The notes beneath the pieces were generated by a model. It did no database searches and was not told the origin of the DNA. It saw nothing but the letters and a program-made list of their open reading frames with translations. A stretch of DNA of 54,142 nt from a bacterium (GTDB lineage Bacteria > JAHJDO01): NCBI GenBank assembly GCA_018812485.1, contig JAHJDO010000140.1, forward strand, positions 1-54,142. Reading direction: 5' to 3'. How positions within the stretch are numbered: position 1 is the stretch's first letter; every line of letters begins with the position of its first letter. A program made the translations under genes and the position numbers. Shown in pieces: positions 1 to 8,851 of this stretch.

Positions 1-36
1 CCTTCTGTTCTCCTTCGTCATAACTGTCTCCTTTCT

Positions 37-67
37 ATGCCGATAGCATTATTACGGCTATCGGTAT
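37..67. repeat. Short inverted repeat (hairpin)
   Basis: Positions 37-46 (ATGCCGATAG) pair with 58-67 (CTATCGGTAT) through 10 positions with one G-T pair, leaving an 11-base loop. There is no T-run on either side, so it is not a clear terminator. Its arms share the core CCGAT with the terminator at 76-105. It could be a secondary structure in a transcript that reads through from either direction, or part of a repeat. No function is assigned. Confidence 0.45.
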
Positions 68-75
68 AATGGCAC

Positions 76-105
76 AAAAAAACACCGATGTCAACCACAT
101 CGGCG
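76..105 (-). terminator. Rho-independent terminator of the minus-strand unit
   Basis: Read on the minus strand, a 7-bp stem (97-103 with 85-91, CCGATGT/ACATCGG) with a 5-base loop is followed by TG and a run of seven T (plus-strand A-run at 76-82). It lies 16 bases after the stop of the isomerase remnant, so it ends the transcript of the regulator plus remnant. Confidence 0.8.
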
Positions 106-120
106 AGAAAACTTATTAGC

Positions 121-417
121 TTAACTTAACACGTATGGGGTCAGGGGGCCTTTGTAGCCGAGATTCTTTAAAGTTCTTACAACCTGCGGGAAATCAATTA
201 TACCATCACCCGGAGGAAGATGTTCTTCTTCTATGCCATGATTATCCGAGATATGCACATCGATTATTCTTTTACCGGAGAGTTTGATAACCTCTATAAG
301 GTTTTCTTTAATATTTGAATGGTTGGTATCTACGCAGATAGCCATACTGTTGCTTTTGAAGCTGTCGACAAACTCAATGATTTCGCGCGCAGTTGGATAC
401 TTATCCTGACTTTTGGA
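121..417 (-). pseudogene. Remnant of a sugar phosphate isomerase/epimerase (TIM-barrel, AP-endonuclease-2 family)
   Basis: The open frame encodes only the last third of a xylose-isomerase-like TIM barrel protein. Visible family motifs are 'AICVDTNHSN' (a metal-binding strand), 'VHISDNHG' and 'PGDGIID' with the downstream 'NLGYKGPLT'. The frame is closed at its 5' end by a TAA (418-420) only five bases after the stop of the upstream regulator, so the first two thirds of the barrel (about 170-180 residues in normal members) are missing. The C-terminus also ends abruptly after GPLT. An internal ATG at 345 could start a 74-residue peptide, but a partial barrel would not fold as an enzyme. Likely the leftover of a sugar-metabolism operon once controlled by the adjacent regulator. 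It still has its own terminator. Confidence 0.7.
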
Positions 418-424
418 TTAACTT

Positions 425-1519
425 TCATCGTATACCTCCAGTTTTCAGCTTTCTACATGATTTTCTTTTTACCAGCTCAGCCATAACGCTAATAGCTACG
501 GCATTTTCTTCTTTCCCTTCTATGATGTCGGTAAGTCTTGCTGCTGCAAGTTTTCCTATCTCTTCTTTTAGAACTCTCATTGTAGTCAGGGGAGGGTCGC
601 TGTATCTTGCAATCTCTATGTCGTCAAAACCGATTATGCTTATATCATCGGGAATCCTGAGGCCTTTTTCTCTGATAGCTCTCATAGCATTTATGGCAAT
701 AATATCATTTCCGGCAAAGATAGCTGTCGGTAACGGGGAAGTGCTTAGTATCTTTTTCATAGCCCGATATCCGCCGTCTGATATAAAATCAACCACTTTA
801 ACTATGGATTGGTCGTATTCAAGGCCAAGAGCGTCGATAACCAGCTTATATCCTCTAAACCTGCCTATATGAAGTGATTGGTCTTGTAGCTGTTGAAAAA
901 TGATTGCAATTCTGCGGTGTCCAAGTGACGCAAGATATTCAACTGCCATGTAGGCACTGTTTATGTTATCTGTCGAAATAGAATCTATCCCTTTAATAAT
1001 ATGAGTATCGATAATGACCATTGGAATAGTGAGCTTCTTTAATTTAAGGATGTATTTTGGCATTATATGTCCCATTACCAGTAGACCCTTAATTTCTTTC
1101 TCTAGGACAGGGCGGGGTATAAGAAGTTTTTTCTGGTCATCTTCACTGACGGAGAAACTTGCCAGATGAGTTCTCTGCTTTTTGAGCTGTCTCTGAATTC
1201 CATTGAAAACCTTTACCATAAACGGATCAGAAGGAATCTTTGCAAAAATTGTGCAGAATAAAAATCCGATATTGATAATTTCTTCGTCTCGAGCAGGTTC
1301 TGTTACAACTATTCCCTTACCCTGCCATGAAGTCAGCAGGCCTTGTCTGGATAATTTATCAGTGGTTTTTCTGACTGAGTTGTAAGATATTTTATATTTT
1401 TTGCTTAGTTCACGTACGGGAAGCAAAAAATCACCTGGCTTTAACAGACCCTTCTGTATCTGTTCCAGTAGATCCCTTTCCAGGCTGTCTGTAACCGAAC
1501 TGCTTTTGAGTATCACCAC
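425..1519 (-). CDS. GntR-headed, LacI-type sugar-sensing transcriptional regulator (AraR-like)
   Basis: The 364-residue protein has a GntR-type winged helix-turn-helix at about residues 10-75 (LPVRELSKKYKISYNSVRKT region, then GLLTSWQGKGIVV). Residues 80-355 are a periplasmic-binding-protein-like effector domain of the LacI/GalR group: 'NIGFLF', 'LGHRRIAIIF', 'PTAIFAGNDIIA', 'IPDDISIIGFDDI', 'PPLTTMRV'. This architecture is that of AraR-like repressors, which release operators on binding a sugar. The ligand cannot be told from sequence. It is the first gene of a minus-strand unit followed five bases later by a truncated sugar isomerase gene, consistent with a lost carbohydrate operon. It has a near-consensus promoter at 1575-1602 and a small palindrome at the predicted start, which might be an autoregulatory operator. 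Confidence 0.88.
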   Translation of the reverse strand: MVILKSSSVTDSLERDLLEQIQKGLLKPGDFLLPVRELSKKYKISYNSVRKTTDKLSRQGLLTSWQGKGIVVTEPARDEEIINIGFLFCTIFAKIPSDPFMVKVFNGIQRQLKKQRTHLASFSVSEDDQKKLLIPRPVLEKEIKGLLVMGHIMPKYILKLKKLTIPMVIIDTHIIKGIDSISTDNINSAYMAVEYLASLGHRRIAIIFQQLQDQSLHIGRFRGYKLVIDALGLEYDQSIVKVVDFISDGGYRAMKKILSTSPLPTAIFAGNDIIAINAMRAIREKGLRIPDDISIIGFDDIEIARYSDPPLTTMRVLKEEIGKLAAARLTDIIEGKEENAVAISVMAELVKRKSCRKLKTGGIR

Positions 1520-1574
1520 TGTATTTTGTCCTTATGAGATAGTCATTATTTAATCAGTATTGAATTACAATCGA

Positions 1575-1602
1575 ATTATAACATAGATAGAATTGATGTC
1601 AA
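1575..1602 (-). promoter_or_regulatory. Sigma-70-type promoter of the GntR/LacI regulator
   Basis: On the minus strand TTGACA (1602-1597) is separated by 16 bases from TATAAT (1580-1575). Both hexamers are perfect consensus. A palindrome ATTG-aatta-CAAT at 1559-1571 covers the expected transcription start and could bind the regulator itself (inference). Confidence 0.75.
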
Positions 1603-1717
1603 GAAAAATCTGTATATTTCAGGAGCATCCACAAAAAGTGGGCATTGAAATTCATAAGTAGCTTTAGTTGAGTAAGATGTGTGAATCAAGAAGTGAAACA
1701 ATAATTCTTTCAGATTC

Positions 1718-1745
1718 TTGTTATTATTATAAAAATCGGTATAAT
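1718..1745 (+). promoter_or_regulatory. Promoter of the tRNA-Arg/tRNA-Ser unit
   Basis: TTGTTA (1718-1723), 16-base spacer, TATAAT (1740-1745), located 19 bases before the mature 5' end of tRNA-Arg, which is a usual leader length for a tRNA transcript. Confidence 0.6.
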
Positions 1746-1764
1746 AAATCTATCAACTTAATAT

Positions 1765-1841
1765 GCGCCTGTAGCTCAGATGGATAGAGCGCTGGGTTGC
1801 GGACCCAAAGGTCGGAGGTTCAAATCCTCTCAGGCGTGCCA
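1765..1841 (+). tRNA. tRNA-Arg, anticodon GCG, CCA encoded
   Basis: Full cloverleaf: acceptor GCGCCTG/CAGGCGT with G1-U72 wobble, D stem GCTC/GAGC, anticodon arm CTGGG-TTGCGGA-CCCAA (C27-A43 mismatch), T arm GGAGG-TTCAAAT-CCTCT, discriminator G and encoded CCA. With U33 as the second loop base the anticodon reads GCG, for CGC and CGU. Bacteria usually read these with ACG modified to ICG, so the anticodon is notable. The tRNA identity itself is secure. Confidence 0.88.
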
Positions 1842-1873
1842 GAGTTCAGTAAACAGTCTAGATTTTTAGATCA

Positions 1874-1964
<91 letters not shown>

Positions 1965-1980
1965 TTTATCTCAGCTTCTT

Positions 1981-3834
1981 TCATTCACGGTGTCTTTTTC
2001 CAAGAAGTATAATATCTCGTAGCCCTTCGATGCTTTTAGCATGTAACCAGTCTTTGTCAAAGTTTGCATCTTGGGTAATTTGTGCAATTGCTGATAAAGC
2101 GCGCAGATGAAAATTCCTTTCATCACGTGTGCCAACTAATATGAATACAGCATAAACAGGAGTTGACGATTCTATAAAGTTAATGCCAGCTTCACATCTT
2201 ACTATAACCAGTTCGAATTTGTGCTTGCCGTCAATAATTATATGTGGAATTGCCAATCCTGGCTTTATTACTGTTGTTGAAGTTTTCTCCCGCGCAATTA
2301 AAGAATCGAGCACTTGCTTTGCGTCCATGTTTAATCTGCTAGCGAGTTTTTCTGCAATAATTGCGAAGAATTCTTTAAGTGTAGCTTGTTTTGTTATATC
2401 AATTACTTTGCATCTTTTTACTAATTCGTCAAATCTGTCTTCTATTATTTTGTCCCGTTCTTTTAGAACTTCGCGTAGCTCAGCTCCTAATGAATCACCT
2501 GCAATCTCTTTGGCAGTTATACGCTCAACAATATGTATTAAAGCGGACTTGCGCATGGATATCTTACGAACATAGATTCTATGCCATAGAATACAGGCAA
2601 GTATAAAGCTTCCCGTTCCAAGGATAGCTATAGTGCCCATCTCATATATTAGAAACCCATAACAGATGATTCCTGCTATTTGTAACCAGGGATACAATGG
2701 CGAGCGGAATGTTGGCTTGTAATTTAGGATTTTGCTTTCACGCATAACAATGCATGCTAGGAACGCAAATATAAATAATACGAGCTGCATGGTGGAGGCT
2801 ACTTTTACAAGATTTTCAAGATTTAGAAAAAGCATCACTATTATCATGAAAATTCCTGTAAATATTATAGAAAAGTGCGGTGTGTTAAATCGTTTGTTTA
2901 TATTTGCAAGAAATCCTGGCAGAAGCTGATCACGGCTCATTGCCATAGGAAAACGTGATGCAGCCAGTATACCCGCATTAGCAGTAGTAATAAAAGCAAG
3001 TATTGCAGCGATTGCCATAACCAAGCTGCCAATTTTACCAAATATCTTATATCCACCAGTTGATATTGGAGTCAGGGAATGCGCCAGTTCATGCTTGTCA
3101 AGCAAGCCCACTGTTACAAAAATTGCTAAACCATAAAGAAGCAGTACAACGCAAAATGCCAGTATCATTCCGTACGGGATGTTCTTTGTTGGATTTTTTA
3201 CCTCTTCTGCAACACTTGCAACCTTTGTCAATCCACAGAACGATATAAAGACCATACCGGCTGCTGCAAACAGCGCGTGCTTATCAGACAGCATGAAAGG
3301 AGTGTATCTATTGACATCAATAAACATTGTTCCGCGAGATATATATAGAATCAATAAACTGATAAGTAGAATTACAAAGAAAACCTGAAACCTTCCTGTG
3401 AATTTAACGCTTGTCAGGTTGAGAATTATAAAAAAAACACAGAATCCTATAGAAATGAGTTTAATCTGCCAATCTGTGATATTTGGATTGATCAATGTTG
3501 CAAATACACCAATGCCAACTAATGAGAACGCGCTTTTAAGACTGAGTGAAAACCAACTGGCGAATCCACCCATTGTGCCTGCCGCTGAGCCCATGCTTCG
3601 CTCAATAAAGAAGTAATCGCCGCCGGCTTTAGGCATAGCTGTAGTCAGCTCAGCCTCAGAAAATAACGCGGGTAGAATGAGTATGCCTGCCAGGATATAG
3701 ACAAGGATCACAGCCGGACCAACTTTAGCATAGATCAGTCCAGGAAGGATAAACAGTCCTGAACTAATCATTGCACCAGCAGCAATGCAAAATACATCAA
3801 TACCACCAAGCTGACGGACCAATCTATTATACAT
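1981..3834 (-). CDS. APC-superfamily amino acid permease fused to a PTS EIIA (type 2/Ntr-like) domain
   Basis: The 617-residue inner-membrane protein has two parts. Residues 1 to about 430 are an amino acid-polyamine-organocation transporter with about 12 hydrophobic segments and the family start 'GGIDVFCIAAGAMISSGLF' (unwound helix 1 with GAMIGSG-like motif). After a charged linker, residues about 470-612 are an EIIA domain of the fructose/nitrogen type. The block 'PGLAIPHIII' carries the expected phosphorylatable histidine, followed by 'FILVGTRDERNFHLRALSAIAQI'. A separate EIIA, HPr, EI and HPr kinase lie at 35175-39006, so phosphotransfer from those proteins could gate this transporter (inference). 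Substrate unknown. Monocistronic, minus strand, ending just after tRNA-Ser, which is on the opposite strand. Confidence 0.88.
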   Translation of the reverse strand: MYNRLVRQLGGIDVFCIAAGAMISSGLFILPGLIYAKVGPAVILVYILAGILILPALFSEAELTTAMPKAGGDYFFIERSMGSAAGTMGGFASWFSLSLKSAFSLVGIGVFATLINPNITDWQIKLISIGFCVFFIILNLTSVKFTGRFQVFFVILLISLLILYISRGTMFIDVNRYTPFMLSDKHALFAAAGMVFISFCGLTKVASVAEEVKNPTKNIPYGMILAFCVVLLLYGLAIFVTVGLLDKHELAHSLTPISTGGYKIFGKIGSLVMAIAAILAFITTANAGILAASRFPMAMSRDQLLPGFLANINKRFNTPHFSIIFTGIFMIIVMLFLNLENLVKVASTMQLVLFIFAFLACIVMRESKILNYKPTFRSPLYPWLQIAGIICYGFLIYEMGTIAILGTGSFILACILWHRIYVRKISMRKSALIHIVERITAKEIAGDSLGAELREVLKERDKIIEDRFDELVKRCKVIDITKQATLKEFFAIIAEKLASRLNMDAKQVLDSLIAREKTSTTVIKPGLAIPHIIIDGKHKFELVIVRCEAGINFIESSTPVYAVFILVGTRDERNFHLRALSAIAQITQDANFDKDWLHAKSIEGLRDIILLGKRHRE

Positions 3835-3998
3835 AATCCATTTCTTTTAGATTAACATTATTTACACCATATTATACTGCTAAATTTCATAATTGCGAGA
3901 ACTTTTAGAAAAACGCAAGATATTACAAATTAAGGCAATATAATTTGAGAAATATAGTTTATGTTAAAGATATACTCCCTCAAAAAGGAGTATTAACT

Positions 3999-5693
3999 AT
4001 GATGACAGATTTAAAAATTGCACAAGCTGCAAAACTTAAACCAATTCAGGAGATTGCCAAAAATATTGGTCTAAAAGATGATGAACTAGAATTGTATGGT
4101 AAGTACAAGGCAAAAATTATTCTTGAAGTCCAAGACAGGTTACATACACAATCAAATGGCAAGTATATTGATGTAACAGCCATTACTCCTACTCCTCTTG
4201 GTGAAGGGAAAACAGTTACAACTATTGGCCTGAGTATGGCACTCAACAGAATAGGCAAAAAGACAATTACTGCAATAAGACAGCCTTCAATGGGTCCCAC
4301 ATTTGGAATTAAAGGTGGCGCAGCAGGCGGAGGATATTCACAAGTTATACCTATGGAGGATTTCAATCTTCATCTTACAGGAGATATACACGCTGTAGGA
4401 GTAGCTCATAACCTTCTTGCAGCATTTATTGACAACTCTCTTCAGAAAAAGAATCCATTAAATATAGATCCATTTAGTATCACATGGCGCCGTGTTGTTG
4501 ATATCAGCGATAGAGCTCTGAGAAATATTGTAATAGGTCTGGGCGGCAAGATAGATGGAGTTCCTAGAGAAACCGGTTTTGATATAACTGTAGCTTCAGA
4601 AGTTATGGCAATCCTTGCTTTAACAACAGGCTTAAAAGATTTAAGAAAAAGGTTGGGCAAAATAGTAATTGGTTACACAAGAGATGAGGAGCCTGTAACA
4701 GCGGAAGATCTTAAATGCGCAGGCGCAATGACTGTTCTGATGAAGGACGCGATAAAGCCAACTTTAATGCAGACATTAGAGAATACGCCTGTGTTTGTGC
4801 ATGCAGGCCCATTTGCAAATATTGCACACGGCAATAGTTCTATACTGGCTGACAAAATAGGATTAAAACTTGCTGATTATGTAGTAACAGAGAGTGGATT
4901 TGGAGCAGATTGCGGAGCAGAAAAATTTCTTAACATCAAATGCCGTTATAGTAAACTAATTCCCGATGCGGCTGTAATAGTATGTACTGTCAGGGCACTT
5001 AAGATGCACAGCGGTGATTTTACGGTCGTTGCAGGAAAGCCGCTTGATGAGGGATTAATCAAAGAAAATCTGGATGCTATTGAGCGTGGAGCTTGTAATT
5101 TAGAGAAACATATTGAAAATATAAAATTGTTTGGAATCCCTGTAGTAGTTGCTGTAAATAGATTCACTACTGATACAGATAAAGAAATAGAGTTAATAAG
5201 AGGAATAGCTAAAGGGGCTGGCGCAGAAGATGCAGTTGAAAGTACTGTATGGGCTGAAGGAGGTAAGGGAGGAGAAGAACTTGCAAAGAAGGTTGTTGAA
5301 GTTGCAGAGAAACCCAGTAATTTTAAATTTCTATATGATTTAGAACAATCAATAGAAGAGAAGATGACTATCATTGCAAAAAAGATTTATGGAGCTGATG
5401 GGATAGATATTTCTCCTGTGGTTAGAAAGAAGATCCGTATGTATGAAAAAAATGGGCTTGATAAACTACCTATCTGTATGGCAAAGACACATCTTTCACT
5501 TTCTCATGATCCAAAATTAAAAGGAAGACCAAAAGGTTTCACAGTTCCAATAAAAGACATTAGGCTATCTGCAGGAGCAGGTTTTCTTTACCCTCTACTT
5601 GGAGACATGAGAACAATGCCAGGACTTCCGACTACCCCTGCTGGTACAAAGATAGATATTGATAGTACAGGCAAAACTGTTGGGTTGTTTTAA
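3999..5693 (+). CDS. fhs: Formate--tetrahydrofolate ligase
   Basis: ATP-dependent ligation of formate to tetrahydrofolate, giving 10-formyl-THF, in the cytoplasm. This is the entry step for one-carbon units and part of the methyl branch of the Wood-Ljungdahl pathway. The family signatures are clear: '[15 protein letters not shown]' (nucleotide loop), '[19 protein letters not shown]', 'HLTGDIHA', and the C-terminal '[13 protein letters not shown]'. From the ATG at 3999 the protein is 564 residues, the usual length (about 556-560). An upstream in-frame ATG at 3945 would add 18 residues unlike the family, while 3999 has AAAAGGAG (3983-3990) at good spacing. The ATG at 4002 is nearly as good. No other folate-pathway gene is next to it, so a role in acetogenesis as opposed to purine and formyl-Met supply cannot be decided. 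Confidence 0.96.
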   Translation: MMTDLKIAQAAKLKPIQEIAKNIGLKDDELELYGKYKAKIILEVQDRLHTQSNGKYIDVTAITPTPLGEGKTVTTIGLSMALNRIGKKTITAIRQPSMGPTFGIKGGAAGGGYSQVIPMEDFNLHLTGDIHAVGVAHNLLAAFIDNSLQKKNPLNIDPFSITWRRVVDISDRALRNIVIGLGGKIDGVPRETGFDITVASEVMAILALTTGLKDLRKRLGKIVIGYTRDEEPVTAEDLKCAGAMTVLMKDAIKPTLMQTLENTPVFVHAGPFANIAHGNSSILADKIGLKLADYVVTESGFGADCGAEKFLNIKCRYSKLIPDAAVIVCTVRALKMHSGDFTVVAGKPLDEGLIKENLDAIERGACNLEKHIENIKLFGIPVVVAVNRFTTDTDKEIELIRGIAKGAGAEDAVESTVWAEGGKGGEELAKKVVEVAEKPSNFKFLYDLEQSIEEKMTIIAKKIYGADGIDISPVVRKKIRMYEKNGLDKLPICMAKTHLSLSHDPKLKGRPKGFTVPIKDIRLSAGAGFLYPLLGDMRTMPGLPTTPAGTKIDIDSTGKTVGLF

Positions 5694-5784
5694 TAATTTA
5701 AAAAAAAGGACTTGTATTTTTTTTAAACTTAATTAGAATTAGATAAGCGTTTGAAAAATTAACTTTGGAAGGAGGTGTAGAAGT

Positions 5785-6045
5785 ATGTGGAGTTTAATTG
5801 GGGGAATAGCTGCTATAGTCCTTGGAGCTCTGGGATTAAAAATATGGTGGTTGCTTTTTCTGAAAGGGCTTGCTGCTACTGTTCCGGCAATGTTGGTTCT
5901 TGGCGGTATAGCTGCCGTTGCTGCTGGCATCAGTTCTATTAAAGATGATATTGCGGCTAAAAAGGAAAAGGAGGAAGAGAAGGAAAAGCCAGCTGCTGAG
6001 GAAGTAAAACCAGAGGAGAAAAAGGAAGAAGAGAAAAGCGAATAA
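5785..6045 (+). CDS. Small two-span membrane protein with charged, Glu/Lys-rich tail
   Basis: An 86-residue protein. Residues 1-25 and 30-50 are hydrophobic and glycine/alanine-rich with a tryptophan pair (GLKIWWLLF), followed by 'GISSIKDDIAAKKE' and a strongly charged Glu/Lys/Pro tail of about 30 residues. Translation should be efficient: the Shine-Dalgarno sequence AAGGAGGTG (5769-5777) is a perfect nine-base match to the 16S tail. The layout (two spans, double Trp, short) recalls magnetosome MamI and other short stress or envelope membrane proteins, but I cannot assign it. It stands alone, with a terminator after it and htrA following. Confidence 0.7.
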   Translation: MWSLIGGIAAIVLGALGLKIWWLLFLKGLAATVPAMLVLGGIAAVAAGISSIKDDIAAKKEKEEEKEKPAAEEVKPEEKKEEEKSE

Positions 6046-6061
6046 AAAATTTTATATAGTT

Positions 6062-6107
6062 AAAGGGACAGAGTAAGCCACAGGACATGTGATTTATCTG
6101 TCCCTTT
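6062..6107 (+). terminator. Probable terminator after the small membrane protein gene
   Basis: AAAGGGACAG (6062-6071) and CTGTCCCTTT (6098-6107) form a perfect 10-bp stem with a 26-base loop, followed by a short T-rich stretch. The loop is long, so efficiency is uncertain. Confidence 0.55.
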
Positions 6108-6139
6108 TATTGATTGATGAAGATGAGGAGTAAAAGAGA

Positions 6140-7591
6140 ATGTCTAAATGTTTGAGGCTGATTTTTTTGTCATTGTTTCTTATAGCTATTGAATTCGCAT
6201 CAGGAGATTGCTATGCGCAAAACGAAGAAGAGAGCGAGCCGTCTCAGGCTTTTTCTCTTCAGAATACTTTTGCTGATGTAGCTGAGAAGGTAAAACCTGC
6301 AGTTGTACAGATAACTACTGAGAAAATTACAACACATACCTCAAGGTATTGGAATCCATTTGAAGATTTCTTCAGATCGCCGTCTGATGATTTTTTTGGA
6401 AGACGACAGCAGCAAAGACAGCCTCAAAAACAGTACAAGCATAAACAACAGGGACTTGGCTCAGGTTTTATATTCAGGGATGATGGATACATATTAACAA
6501 ATAATCATGTGATAAAAGATGTTGATAGCATAAAGGTTAAATTGCCAAAAATAGACAAAGAATACAAAGCTGAACTTGTTGGAAGTGACTCAAAAACTGA
6601 TATTGCCATAATAAAAATAATAACGGATAAGAAGCTCATTTCCCTTAAACTTGGAGATTCAGAGAAAATCAGAGTTGGGGAATGGGCAATTGCAGTGGGC
6701 AACCCTTTTGGTCTCGAGCAGACTGTTACAATTGGCGTAGTTAGTGCTAAAGGTAGACACGGTTTTGGGATTACACAATATGAAGATTTTATACAAACCG
6801 ATGCTTCAATAAACCAGGGAAATAGCGGAGGTCCCTTACTGAATATAAAGGGAGAAGTTATAGGCATTAATACGTTTATTCTTGCTCCATCCATGTCCCA
6901 GGGTATAGGCTTTGCCATACCAATCAATATGGCAAAGGATATAACCAGTCAGCTCATCAAAAAAGGCAAGGTAACAAGAGGATGGTTGGGAGTTATTATA
7001 CAGCCTGTAACTGATGAAATTATGGATGCTTTTGACCTATCGACTCGGAACGGCGCACTAATCAGCGATTTTACATCTGATGACAGCCCTGCAAAAAAAG
7101 CAGGTATAAAGCAGGGAGACGTCATAGTAGAATTTGATGGAAAAAAGATAAAGGATTCCTCAGATTTGCAAAGAATAGTTGCTCATACAGAAATAGGCAG
7201 AAAGATACCAATTACAGTTATAAGGGGAGGAAAAGAAAAAGATCTTCACATAATAATAGAAGAAATGCCTGAGGAATTAGGTGAGGCCTCGATCGTCTCT
7301 CAACCTGAAGAATCGTGGGTAGGATTAGATGTCCAAAACATCTCAGAAGATATTGCCTCAAGACTTGGAATAAAAGATACTGAAGGCGTTATTGTAACAG
7401 ATGTTTCTCCCGAAGGTGCAGCAGTAGGTGCTGGAATTAAAATAGGTGATATTATTAGAGAAATAAATGGGCAGAAAATACGTAATTTAGGTGACTATAA
7501 CACTGCTGTCAATAGCATCAAGGACAAAAGTTCTGCAGTATTTCTTGTAAGACGCGACAAATATTCAACATATGTGATTGTCAAACGTTGA
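6140..7591 (+). CDS. HtrA/DegP-family periplasmic serine protease
   Basis: Envelope quality-control protease/chaperone of 483 residues. A signal peptide occupies about residues 1-27 (hydrophobic 'LIFLSLFLIAIEFASG', cut near CYA-Q). The trypsin-like domain shows the triad: His in 'LTNNHVIKD' (about residue 122), Asp in 'KTDIAIIKI' (about 154) and Ser in 'NQGNSGGPLL' (about 229). Two PDZ domains follow (about 280-375, with 'GWLGVIIQPV', and 395-480, with 'WVGLDVQNI'). The Q/R-rich insertion between residues 70 and 105 ('SPSDDFFGRRQQQRQ' region) is the LA-loop region typical of DegP/DegQ. No CXXCH heme motifs are present, so it is not MamE-like. The final 60 bases, including the stop codon, are duplicated at 8774-8833 beyond the next gene. 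Confidence 0.95.
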   Translation: MSKCLRLIFLSLFLIAIEFASGDCYAQNEEESEPSQAFSLQNTFADVAEKVKPAVVQITTEKITTHTSRYWNPFEDFFRSPSDDFFGRRQQQRQPQKQYKHKQQGLGSGFIFRDDGYILTNNHVIKDVDSIKVKLPKIDKEYKAELVGSDSKTDIAIIKIITDKKLISLKLGDSEKIRVGEWAIAVGNPFGLEQTVTIGVVSAKGRHGFGITQYEDFIQTDASINQGNSGGPLLNIKGEVIGINTFILAPSMSQGIGFAIPINMAKDITSQLIKKGKVTRGWLGVIIQPVTDEIMDAFDLSTRNGALISDFTSDDSPAKKAGIKQGDVIVEFDGKKIKDSSDLQRIVAHTEIGRKIPITVIRGGKEKDLHIIIEEMPEELGEASIVSQPEESWVGLDVQNISEDIASRLGIKDTEGVIVTDVSPEGAAVGAGIKIGDIIREINGQKIRNLGDYNTAVNSIKDKSSAVFLVRRDKYSTYVIVKR

Positions 7592-7691
7592 TTATTAACA
7601 GCTTCTAACAAATCAGCCTAAAATTTTTTATAATTATAATTCATAATGCATCTGCGGAGAATAAGGCAGAGAAAACAAAGGAGGCATAATT

Positions 7692-8738
7692 ATGGCTAAC
7701 AGAAACTTTTCTATGGATGATTATTTCAACTGCAGGGCAGAAGAACGAATTCCAAAACTTACTTTTAAAGGCAGGACAAGGTCTGACTGGGAAAAATGGC
7801 GGAAGTTGTTTTATTCAAAAATGATTGAACTTTGTGGCGAATGGCCTGAACAAGTACCTCTTAAAGTGGATATAATTTACAGTGTTGATGAAGGAGATTT
7901 TATCAGGCAGAAAATAGTGATTGATACAGAAAAACATTTCAGTGTTCCTGTATATGTTCTTGTTCCAAAAAATAAGGACAGGGCGAGAAATGGTAAATTA
8001 CCAGCTATTCTGTGTCTGCACGGCCACGGCAAATTCGGGAAAGAGCCTGTGGCTGGTGTGACCAACAAGCGAAGGCCTGAAATGGAACATGATATAAAAT
8101 CATGTAATTACAATTACGGCATGCAGATGGCACAGCGAGGATACTTGACAATCTGTCCTGATTCAAGAGTATTCGGGGAATTATCAGATGGTGAAGATTC
8201 ATATATAGGTCGTGATGACTGTAATGTGCATTTTTTACGCGGTGTTCTAATGGGTATAAATCTGTTGACACTGAATATCTGGGATATGATGAAGTGCATT
8301 GATTATCTAGAGACACGCAGAGATGTTGACCCGCAGCGGATTGGTGCTATGGGCCTTTCCTGGGGTGGAACACGCACGACATGGATTTCCGCTCTAGACA
8401 AACGCATAAAAGCAGCGGATATTATTTGCTATATTGTCGAATTTAAAACTTTTGCCATAAGAGATGCGAATTTCTGCGGCTCACAGATGCTGCCTCATCT
8501 GTATGAATATGGTGATATAGCTGATATTGCCGGACTGATTGCACCGCGGCCGCTCCTGGTTGAAAACGGAACCTATGATCATGGATTTCCAATAGAGTCC
8601 TGCATAAAAGCGCACCAGCATTTGAAAAGAATATATCACGCTGCCGGAGCAACTGACAAACTGCACATAGATGTTTTTGCCGGCGGACATGAGTTTCACG
8701 GGCCGACTGCATTCAAGTTTTTTGATAAGTATCTATAG
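7692..8738 (+). CDS. Alpha/beta hydrolase (acetyl-esterase / dienelactone-hydrolase type)
   Basis: A 348-residue soluble protein without signal peptide. The alpha/beta-hydrolase core runs from about residue 85: 'LPAILCLHGHGKFG' (oxyanion loop), nucleophile elbow 'GLSWGG' (Ser about 225), a probable acid in 'NGTYDHGFP', and the catalytic His in 'GGHEFHG'. The N-terminal 80 residues are a cap or lead-in seen in the large acetyl xylan esterase-like relatives. The substrate is unknown; a carbohydrate or plant-phenolic ester is a reasonable guess. The start is set by AAAGGAGG (7677-7684) before ATG 7692. It sits between htrA and a duplicated copy of the htrA end, with somewhat richer GC than its neighbours, which suggests it arrived by insertion. 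Confidence 0.85.
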   Translation: MANRNFSMDDYFNCRAEERIPKLTFKGRTRSDWEKWRKLFYSKMIELCGEWPEQVPLKVDIIYSVDEGDFIRQKIVIDTEKHFSVPVYVLVPKNKDRARNGKLPAILCLHGHGKFGKEPVAGVTNKRRPEMEHDIKSCNYNYGMQMAQRGYLTICPDSRVFGELSDGEDSYIGRDDCNVHFLRGVLMGINLLTLNIWDMMKCIDYLETRRDVDPQRIGAMGLSWGGTRTTWISALDKRIKAADIICYIVEFKTFAIRDANFCGSQMLPHLYEYGDIADIAGLIAPRPLLVENGTYDHGFPIESCIKAHQHLKRIYHAAGATDKLHIDVFAGGHEFHGPTAFKFFDKYL

Positions 8739-8773
8739 AAATCCTGTTCTCTATGATGACCAGGGAGTTTGAG

Positions 8774-8833
8774 CTGCAGTATTTCTTGTAAGACGCGACA
8801 AATATTCAACATATGTAATTGTCAGATGTTGAT
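8774..8833 (+). repeat. 60-base duplication of the htrA 3' end
   Basis: Matches 7533-7592 at 57 of 60 positions (differences G to A, A to G and C to T near the end). The source includes the last 19 codons and stop of htrA. The copy has no start codon and encodes nothing. The two copies are direct repeats that bracket the esterase gene. Confidence 0.95.
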
Positions 8834-8851
8834 ATTCTTCTGCAATTATTC

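Noticed and set aside
3939-3944. TATAAT as fhs -10 box
   Set aside because: No acceptable -35 hexamer at 15-19 bases upstream; in an AT-rich region a lone TATAAT is weak evidence.
5693-5740. Terminator after fhs
   Set aside because: The only pairing is A-run with T-run (AAAAAAA/TTTTTTT), too weak to call.
5785-7591. MamI-like membrane protein next to an HtrA protease as a magnetosome (mamI-mamE) pair
   Set aside because: The protease lacks the CXXCH heme motifs of MamE and is a standard HtrA, and no other mam gene is in the window. The small protein's resemblance to MamI is only in size and hydrophobic layout.
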